64,000 nucleotides of DNA from CAYWMY01 sp046352935 (GTDB taxonomy: Bacteria > Pseudomonadota > Gammaproteobacteria > Steroidobacterales > Steroidobacteraceae), in the NCBI GenBank assembly GCA_046352935.1, contig JAXMGR010000011.1, positions 69,589-133,588 on the forward strand, written 5' to 3'. The translations under genes were made by a program, and so were the position numbers. Shown in pieces: positions 58,159 through 64,000 of the stretch. The notes beneath the pieces were generated by a model. It saw only the letters and a list, made by a program, of their open reading frames with translations. It ran no database searches and had not been told where the DNA came from. The stretch's first letter is position 1. Each line of letters opens with the position of its first letter.

Positions 58159-59592
58159 ATGACCCGGGAAACACGTCCAGCCGTTGAGATCTCCGAACTG
58201 GTCCGCCGGCAGCGCCTGGCCTGCGCCGCTGAAGGACCGGTGAGCGAGGCGACGCGGGTGGCTCGCCTGCAGCGGGTCATCGATCTGCTGGTGAAGTACA
58301 GGAACCCGCTGCGCGATGCCATGGGAGAAGACTTCGGTGGCCGGCATCCGGGCTACTCGCTGATGAATGACGTCGTGGGCTCGCTGAGCTGCCTGAAGCA
58401 CTCCCGGGACAAGTGCGGGGAGTGGATGCGCCCCGAGCCGCGGCCACCTTTCCCGCCTTACGACCAGATGGGCGCGGAAGCCTGGGTGATGTACCAGCCG
58501 AAGGGCTCGATCGGCATCATCGGCACGTGGAATGCGCCGTTGTTCACTCTCTTCAGTCCTCTTGCCGATGTGTTCGCCGCAGGCAACCGGGCGATCCTCA
58601 AGCCCTCGGAGATCGCCCCGCGTACCGCTTCGGTGGTTGCGTGCGCCGTGGCGGACCTGTTCGATCCGCTGGAACTCGCGGTGGTCACGGGAGATGCATC
58701 GGTGGCCCAGGTCTTCACACGTCAGCGCTTCGATCACCTGGTGTTCACCGGCAGCACGACCGTGGCGCGATCGGTGATGCGCAATGCCGCCGAGAACCTG
58801 GTCCCGCTGACCCTCGAACTCGGCGGCAAGTCGCCGACCATCGTCGGCCGCAGCGCGCATGTGCCGACAGTCGCGTTCCGTCTGGCCGCCGCGAAGGTCG
58901 CCAACGGCGGCCAGTTGTGCGTCAACCCCGATGTCACCTACGTGCCGCGCGAGATGCTCGAGCCCTTCATTGCAGGGCTGCGCAGCAGTTTCGAACAGAT
59001 GCTGCCCAGGATACGCGGCAATCCGGAAGCGACGGCCGTCGTCAACACGCGTCATCTGGCGCGCATCGAAGAGTGCGTGGCAGACGCGGTCAGATCCGGT
59101 GCGCGTGTCGAGGTGCTGTCCGAAGATGTTCCTGCGTGTGACGACGACCGCCGGCGTCCGCTGCGCATCGTCGTCGATCCACCAGCGTCGACCCGGATCA
59201 TGCGCGAGGAGATCTTCGGGCCGGCGATGGTCGTCGTCACCTACGACCGCATCGAGGACGCGATCGCCGACATCAACGGCCGGCCGCGGCCGCTCGCGCT
59301 CTACTATTTCGGTGAGGACGCTGCCGAGCAGCAGTTCGTGCTGGAACACACCGTGTCGGGCGGAGTCTCCATCAACGAAGCGATGTTCCACGCGGCGATG
59401 CTCGATGCGCCGTTCGGCGGTATCGGGGAGTCCGGCATGGGTCATTACCATGGGCGCGAAGGCTTCCTGGAGTTCAGTCACGCCCGCACCGTGTTCAAGG
59501 CGGGCGCTTACGACCCGCGCCGGGAATGGGGTGTGCTCCCACCGTACGGCGAGCACTTCCTCGCCGCGATCGACGCGCAGATCACGCCCTGA
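58159..59592 (+). CDS. Aldehyde dehydrogenase (class 3/coniferyl-aldehyde type)
   Basis: A 477-residue ALDH without a long N-terminal extension, like class 3 and coniferyl aldehyde dehydrogenases. Seen are the cofactor region IIGTWNAPLFTLFSPLADVFAAGN, KPSEIAPRTA, the glutamate in LELGGKSPTIV and the nucleophile C in GGQLCVNPDVTYVPRE. EEIFGPAMVVV and FGGIGESGMGHYHGREGF close the fold. It oxidises an aldehyde to the acid with NAD(P)+. GAGGAG precedes ATG 58159. It lies between SDR and acyl-CoA ligase genes, so a sequence alcohol, aldehyde, acid, CoA thioester is the simplest reading. Confidence 0.93.
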   Translation: MTRETRPAVEISELVRRQRLACAAEGPVSEATRVARLQRVIDLLVKYRNPLRDAMGEDFGGRHPGYSLMNDVVGSLSCLKHSRDKCGEWMRPEPRPPFPPYDQMGAEAWVMYQPKGSIGIIGTWNAPLFTLFSPLADVFAAGNRAILKPSEIAPRTASVVACAVADLFDPLELAVVTGDASVAQVFTRQRFDHLVFTGSTTVARSVMRNAAENLVPLTLELGGKSPTIVGRSAHVPTVAFRLAAAKVANGGQLCVNPDVTYVPREMLEPFIAGLRSSFEQMLPRIRGNPEATAVVNTRHLARIEECVADAVRSGARVEVLSEDVPACDDDRRRPLRIVVDPPASTRIMREEIFGPAMVVVTYDRIEDAIADINGRPRPLALYYFGEDAAEQQFVLEHTVSGGVSINEAMFHAAMLDAPFGGIGESGMGHYHGREGFLEFSHARTVFKAGAYDPRREWGVLPPYGEHFLAAIDAQITP

Positions 59593-59627
59593 TCCGGCAG
59601 CAGCCACTCGCCCCGGCGCCTTTCACC

Positions 59628-61190
59628 TTGGAACCCTCGACCATACCGCAGGTGTTGTTCGCGGCCGCGCGCGACCACGCGGCGCGCGCGGCCATCGAGC
59701 AGGACGGCGTGGTGACGACCTACGCCGGACTGCGCGAACGGGCCCTGCGCGCTGCGCGCGCTCTGCTGGCGCTCGGCATCAGGCCCGGTGACCGCGTCGG
59801 CATCTGGGCGCCGAACTGCCCGGAATGGGTGGTGGCGGCACTCGGCTGCCACTGTGCCGGTGCGGTCCTGGTACCGATCAATACGCGGATGAAGGGCAGC
59901 GAGGCGGGCGACATCCTGGCGCGCAGCGGCACGCGTGTGCTCTTCGTCGTCGGCAGCTTCCTCGGCAACGACTATCCGCAGATGCTAGCCGCGCATCGTC
60001 CCGCGACGCTCGAGTCGCTGGTGGTCATCGGCGCGTCGGGGACCGGGCATGATCTCGACTGGCAGGGCTTCCTCGCGGCGGCCGAGTCGGTCAGCGAGGC
60101 CGAGGCGCTGCGATCAGCACGCGCAGTCGCGGCTGGCGATCTCTCCGACCTGTTGTTCACGTCCGGTACGACCGGCAGACCGAAGGGAGTGATGTCAACG
60201 CACGGTGCCGCCGTGCGCGCCTTCCGTGAGTACGCGCGAGCGATCGGCCTGGGCGCCGGGGACCGTTATCTGATCGTCAATCCCTTCTTCCACTCCTTCG
60301 GATACAAGGCAGGCTGGCTCACGTGTCTGATTGCCGGCGCCACCATCCTGCCGGAGGCTGTCTTCGACGCAGAGAAGATCCTCGGGCGGATCGAGCGCGA
60401 GAGAATCACCGTGATGCCCGGACCGCCGACGCTGTACCTGAGCCTGCTGGCCCATCCGCGTCTGCGGGAAGCGGACCTCTCGAGCCTGCGGGTTGCGGTC
60501 ACGGGCGCCGCGACGATTCCACCCGTCCTGATCGAGCGGATGCGGCGCGACCTCGGCATCGAGGTCGTGACCACGGCCTATGGTCTGACAGAGTGCGGCG
60601 GCCTGGCGACCATCTGCTCTCCCGAGGACGATGCCCGCACGATCGCCGGGACCTGCGGTCGTGCGATCCCCGGCACCGAACTGCGCATCGTCGATGCACG
60701 CAACCAGCCGCTGCCGGTCGGTCAGCCGGGCGAAGTCTGCCTGCGCGGCTACCACGTGATGAGGGGATATTTCGACGACGCCGGAGCAACCCGCGAGACG
60801 ATCGACACGGCAGGCTGGCTCCACACCGGCGACATCGGCGTACTCGATGAACGCGGCTATCTGCAGATCACCGACCGTCTCAAGGACATGTTCATCGTCG
60901 GTGGCTTCAACTGCTATCCGGCGGAGATCGAGCGCGTGCTCAGTGAGCATCCCGCCGTCGCACAGGTCGCGGTGATCGGTGTGGCGGACGAGCGCATGGG
61001 CGAGGTGGGGTGCGCCTGCGTCGTGCTGCGAGCGGGCGCTGCCGTATCGGCCGAGGACATCATCAGCTGGGCACGTGAGCGGATGGCCAACTACAAGGTT
61101 CCGCGCTTCGTCCGTTTCTTCGCGACGCTCCCGGTCAACGCCTCCAACAAGGTCCTGAAGAACCAGCTGCGCGCCGAGTTCGTCGCGTAG
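59628..61190 (+). CDS. AMP-dependent acyl-CoA ligase (FadD-like)
   Basis: A 520-residue ANL-superfamily adenylating enzyme. The P-loop motif is LLFTSGTTGRPKGVMSTH; then come FFHSFGYKAGWLT, TTAYGLTECGG, GWLHTGDIG, the hinge ITDRLKDMFIVGG and the C-terminal catalytic lysine in VNASNKVLKNQLR. It activates a carboxylic acid to the CoA thioester with ATP. The start is uncertain: TTG at 59628 fits the family length and avoids overlap with the ALDH gene, whereas a GTG at 59526 would overlap it by 67 bases. It closes the four-gene catabolic run and is followed by a long gap before a TonB-dependent receptor. Confidence 0.9.
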   Translation: MEPSTIPQVLFAAARDHAARAAIEQDGVVTTYAGLRERALRAARALLALGIRPGDRVGIWAPNCPEWVVAALGCHCAGAVLVPINTRMKGSEAGDILARSGTRVLFVVGSFLGNDYPQMLAAHRPATLESLVVIGASGTGHDLDWQGFLAAAESVSEAEALRSARAVAAGDLSDLLFTSGTTGRPKGVMSTHGAAVRAFREYARAIGLGAGDRYLIVNPFFHSFGYKAGWLTCLIAGATILPEAVFDAEKILGRIERERITVMPGPPTLYLSLLAHPRLREADLSSLRVAVTGAATIPPVLIERMRRDLGIEVVTTAYGLTECGGLATICSPEDDARTIAGTCGRAIPGTELRIVDARNQPLPVGQPGEVCLRGYHVMRGYFDDAGATRETIDTAGWLHTGDIGVLDERGYLQITDRLKDMFIVGGFNCYPAEIERVLSEHPAVAQVAVIGVADERMGEVGCACVVLRAGAAVSAEDIISWARERMANYKVPRFVRFFATLPVNASNKVLKNQLRAEFVA

Positions 61191-61802
61191 GAGCCCGTTC
61201 GAACGCGAGGACATGCAGCGCGGCGGTTCACGCACTGCAAACCCGCCCTGATCCTGCCGGCCGTCTCGACGTGTGTTGCGCGCTGCAGACAGAAGTCCAT
61301 GAACTCCGAGAGCTAGTTCATTCGGACGATGAAACCCTCGTCGCGTCGCTGCCAGCATGTGATCCGAAGAAGTACGGACGACAGCCCGGTACTGCGGTCT
61401 GCAGCGCGGACCTGCGGTGACGGACCCGAGGAGTGGTCGAGCAGACGAGACGGGGGCCATCGAACGCGTCGAATTCGATTCGCGTCGGAGCGGTCGGATG
61501 TATCGGCGCGTCCGGCAGCGGTACCGCGTCATCCGCAGATCGATCACTGCCTCGTCCGCACAGGACATTGCCGGTGCGGGCCGTCAGAAGAGGTCGTCCG
61601 ATCAGACGATGTCTCGAGTGGCGACAGCCGAAGATGATCCGCAAAGAAACAGTGGGTGACCGGAGGGGGGCGACGTTGTCCTTTCGCGCCACCAGATGAA
61701 GTAGCGACGGACCTGCCGCTGCGCTGGAACAGCGTTCCGGAACAGCGGGCGGAGTCCTCAGAGAACAGCTTCCAAACGAATTCGAACGAAAGGGAACACC
61801 AG
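61191..61802. other. Long intergenic region upstream of a TonB-dependent receptor
   Basis: This 612-base gap holds no gene that I can support. Several open frames exist, including one of 170 codons on the minus strand (61318-61830), but none has a ribosome-binding site plus recognisable protein character. The last 150 bases are richer in A (GAACAGCTTCCAAACGAATT and on), as expected for a promoter and leader. No hairpin with a T-tract was seen. Confidence 0.5.
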
Positions 61803-64000
61803 ATGCGCAAGTCGACCCGGAACCATTCAATCCGCAACCTGTCGCTCCTGATCGCTGCGGCCTGCGCCGGTAGCGGCGCTGCTGAAGCGCAGCAGGTGCA
61901 GTTGGAGGAGGTCGTGGTCACGGCCCAGAAGCGACAGGAGAAGCTGCAGGACGTTCCGCTGTCCGTCACGGCGATCACCGGCGCGCAGCTGGAAACCCGC
62001 GGCATCGAGGGACTGGCGAACCTGAACTCGCTCGCGCCGACCTTGATGTTCCGTGGCAATCCCGGCACTGAACTGATTTCCACCGTCTCGCTGCGCGGCA
62101 GCGGCACCGGACAGCCGGCGATCTGGGTGGATCCGTCCGTCGGCATGTACGTCGACGGCGTTTACGTCGGCAAGGCCCAGGGTTCCGTCTTCGATGTCCT
62201 CGATCTGGAGCGCGTCGAGGTGTTGCGCGGTCCGCAGGGGACCCTGTTCGGTCGCAATACCGAGGGCGGTGCGGTCAACCTGGTCAGCCGCCGCCCGACG
62301 GGCGAGTGGGGCGGCTCGGTCGCGGCCGAGTTCGGCAATCGCGGCCAGAAGCTCGGGCGTGTCTCCCTCGACCTGCCGAAACTCGGCTTCGCCAGGATCA
62401 GTGTCGCCGGCCGCATGGAAGAGCGCGATGGCTGGGCGAAGAACCTGACGGGTGGGCAGGAACTGGGTGCCAAGGACAAGGAGGCCTGGCGAGTGGCTGT
62501 GACGCTCGACTTCACCGAGAATTTCAAGCTCGACTATACCTTCGACAAGTCGAAGATCGACAACGTCCCGACGGTGACCAGCCTCGAGTCCACCTGCGGC
62601 TGGTCGAGCTGCATCCGCACCGCCTTCGGCGCCTTCCTCGGGGGTGCGATGGACGCAGCCATGCGACCCTACGTGACGACCAAGAGGCCCGACGACGTCA
62701 GCGTCAACACTCCCTTCGGGCTCTGGGAACGGGCGAATGTCGAGGGCCACGCCGTGGCGCTCACCTTCGACCTGAACGACAGGCAGAGCTTCAAGTACAT
62801 CTACGCCCATCGCGACATGATGTACAACGACCGGCAGGACATCGACGGCACGCCGGTCAATTCCATCACGCCGGCGCCCGGTTTCACCTGGGGCATGAAC
62901 GCCTATTACGACCGGAAGACGACCTACAACATGGAATCCCACGAACTGCAGTGGCTCGGCAGCACCGAGCGCCTGCAGTGGGTGATCGGGTTCTATCACT
63001 TCGAGGACGACGGCGTCACCCGCGGTCCGCAGATGTTCGACATGTTCGGCCCGCGGGCGGGCTTCACCACGCGCTCCGACTACTCGGCGCGCTCCAACGC
63101 CGAGGCCATCTACGGGCAGATCGAATTCATGGTGACGGACAAGTTCACCGCAACGGTCGGCATGCGCCGCACCGAGGAGAAGCGGGGCGGCTGGACCCAT
63201 CGCTTCATCACCAACGGCTTCGACGGGCCGTTCGTGGCGAACATCTTCGGTCGCGTCGACTACAGCGCCAAGTTCGACGGCAACACGCCGATGGTCGCGC
63301 TGTCCTTCAAGCCCAGCAGCACCACCAACATCTACGCCCGCGTCGCCAAGGGGTTCAAGAGCGGTGGTTTCAGCAGCGAGCTGACCAGCAACGCGGTGCT
63401 CACGCCCTACAAGCCACAGACTTCGTGGTCGGGCGAGCTGGGTGTGAAGCAGACCTTCCTGGACAACCGCGCGCAGGTCAACGCTGCGGTCTTCCGCACG
63501 AAGATCAAGGACCAGCACACCACGCAGCTGGTGCCCGGGACCACCGAGTCCTTCCTCACCAATGCCGGCAAGTCGACGTATCAGGGCATCGAGCTCGAAG
63601 CCGCGGTCGTGCCGGTCGATGGCTGGAAGGTTCAGGCGACCTACGGCTATCTGCACACCGAGTACGACAAGTACCTCGACAATGCGCTGAACGTCCCCGG
63701 GCGTCCGCTCATCGATACCGCCGACAACAAGCGGGCCGGCTATGCGCCGAAGCACACGCTCAGCCTGAACGTCGACGGCCGCCTGCTGACGACCCCCCTG
63801 GGTACGCTGCGCGCGATCGCGGACTACAGCTACACGGCATCGATGTACCTCTACGCCTGCAACAAGGACCTGCGCGCCCCGAACGCGGGCGGCAGCTACG
63901 ATTGCGCCGGCGTCCGCCTGCCGGGCACCCAGATGCTCAACCTGCGCCTGATGCTGGCCGGCATGCCCATCGGTCCGGGCACGGCCGATATCTCGTTCTG
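61803..64000 (+). CDS. TonB-dependent outer-membrane receptor (3' partial)
   Basis: The frame is open from ATG 61803 to the window edge, giving 732 residues of an unfinished receptor. A signal sequence (SIRNLSLLIAAACAGSGAAEA) precedes LEEVVVTAQKRQEKLQDVPL, the TonB box and plug start. The plug contains VSLRGSGTG, GMYVDGVYVGKAQGSVFDV and LERVEVLRGPQGTLFGRNTEGGAVN. Barrel strands follow (VTLDFTENFKLDYTFD, ESHELQWLG, IYARVAKGFKSGGF) up to about two thirds or more of the barrel. AAAGGGAA lies a few bases before the ATG. Its place after the EthD-SDR-ALDH-ligase run suggests it imports the substrate of that pathway. It is a different receptor from the one at 47557-49980. Confidence 0.92.
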   Translation, partial: MRKSTRNHSIRNLSLLIAAACAGSGAAEAQQVQLEEVVVTAQKRQEKLQDVPLSVTAITGAQLETRGIEGLANLNSLAPTLMFRGNPGTELISTVSLRGSGTGQPAIWVDPSVGMYVDGVYVGKAQGSVFDVLDLERVEVLRGPQGTLFGRNTEGGAVNLVSRRPTGEWGGSVAAEFGNRGQKLGRVSLDLPKLGFARISVAGRMEERDGWAKNLTGGQELGAKDKEAWRVAVTLDFTENFKLDYTFDKSKIDNVPTVTSLESTCGWSSCIRTAFGAFLGGAMDAAMRPYVTTKRPDDVSVNTPFGLWERANVEGHAVALTFDLNDRQSFKYIYAHRDMMYNDRQDIDGTPVNSITPAPGFTWGMNAYYDRKTTYNMESHELQWLGSTERLQWVIGFYHFEDDGVTRGPQMFDMFGPRAGFTTRSDYSARSNAEAIYGQIEFMVTDKFTATVGMRRTEEKRGGWTHRFITNGFDGPFVANIFGRVDYSAKFDGNTPMVALSFKPSSTTNIYARVAKGFKSGGFSSELTSNAVLTPYKPQTSWSGELGVKQTFLDNRAQVNAAVFRTKIKDQHTTQLVPGTTESFLTNAGKSTYQGIELEAAVVPVDGWKVQATYGYLHTEYDKYLDNALNVPGRPLIDTADNKRAGYAPKHTLSLNVDGRLLTTPLGTLRAIADYSYTASMYLYACNKDLRAPNAGGSYDCAGVRLPGTQMLNLRLMLAGMPIGPGTADISF

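Noticed and set aside
61318..61830. Minus-strand open frame (170 codons) in the long gap before the last receptor
   Set aside because: Low-complexity Arg/Ser/Pro-rich product, no ribosome-binding site, and it runs into the start of the receptor gene on the other strand.
1..64000. tRNA, rRNA, CRISPR array, prophage or integrative element
   Set aside because: No cloverleaf, rRNA-like stretch, spaced direct-repeat array, integrase or phage structural gene was recognised by reading; a tRNA or covariance scan could still find a small RNA missed by eye.

Overview
The window is GC-rich chromosomal DNA, densely coding on both strands. It looks like a gammaproteobacterium: NADPH-type sulfite reductase (CysJI), trifunctional CysG, a CysN-CysC fusion, SlyD, YgiQ, an archaic chaperone-usher pilus and TonB-dependent receptors with the plug motif EEVVVTAQKR. 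The mix of Rieske oxygenase, EthD, SDR, ALDH, acyl-CoA ligase and receptors recalls Steroidobacterales/Nevskiales-like lineages, but that placement is inference. I saw no rRNA, tRNA, CRISPR array, insertion sequence or integrase.

Layout. (1) 1-4.6 kb: catabolic genes. A minus-strand operon (Rieske oxygenase, VOC protein, NTF2-like protein) diverges from an MDR quinone oxidoreductase, beside a frameshifted GFA gene. (2) 4.85-10.5 kb: assimilatory sulfite branch cysJ-cysI-cysH-cysG, closed by a perfect 15-bp hairpin. Its CysH is the PAPS type, matching the APS kinase domain of CysNC at 44.5-46.4 kb next to cysD. (3) 10.6-15.4 kb: small transporter, PlpD-like type Vd autotransporter, a small unknown, msrA and a SYLF lipid-binding protein.

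(4) 15.4-37.7 kb is the notable part: two divergent operons from a shared 263-bp region, plus a convergent apbE. The minus arm encodes an HzsA-related di-heme lipoprotein, an SH3/outer-membrane barrel protein, a barrel lipoprotein, a TlpA thioredoxin, a DUF4266 lipoprotein and a DUF3570 protein. The plus arm encodes a mono-heme cytochrome, a di-heme LamG lipoprotein, a Tat-exported DUF1501 protein, a second TlpA protein, a coiled-coil exported protein, two large TPR proteins, a small exported protein, one ExbB/TolQ, two ExbD/TolR and an AgmX/TonB-like protein. The second half of the plus arm has the parts list of an energised trans-envelope machine (Tol/Exb or Agl-Glt type). The first half and the minus arm look like an extracytoplasmic redox system. 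I infer one envelope-spanning system of unknown function.

(5) 37.8-44.5 kb: housekeeping genes slyD, ppc, ygiQ and a LOG-family gene, plus a small unknown. (6) 44.5-47.4 kb: cysD-cysNC. (7) 47.6-50 kb: a TonB-dependent receptor. (8) 50.5-55.1 kb: minimal archaic chaperone-usher pilus operon with a convergent secreted protein. (9) 55.3 kb to the end: a bile-acid-symporter-family transporter, then a catabolic cluster (EthD, SDR, ALDH, acyl-CoA ligase) and a second TonB-dependent receptor cut by the window edge.
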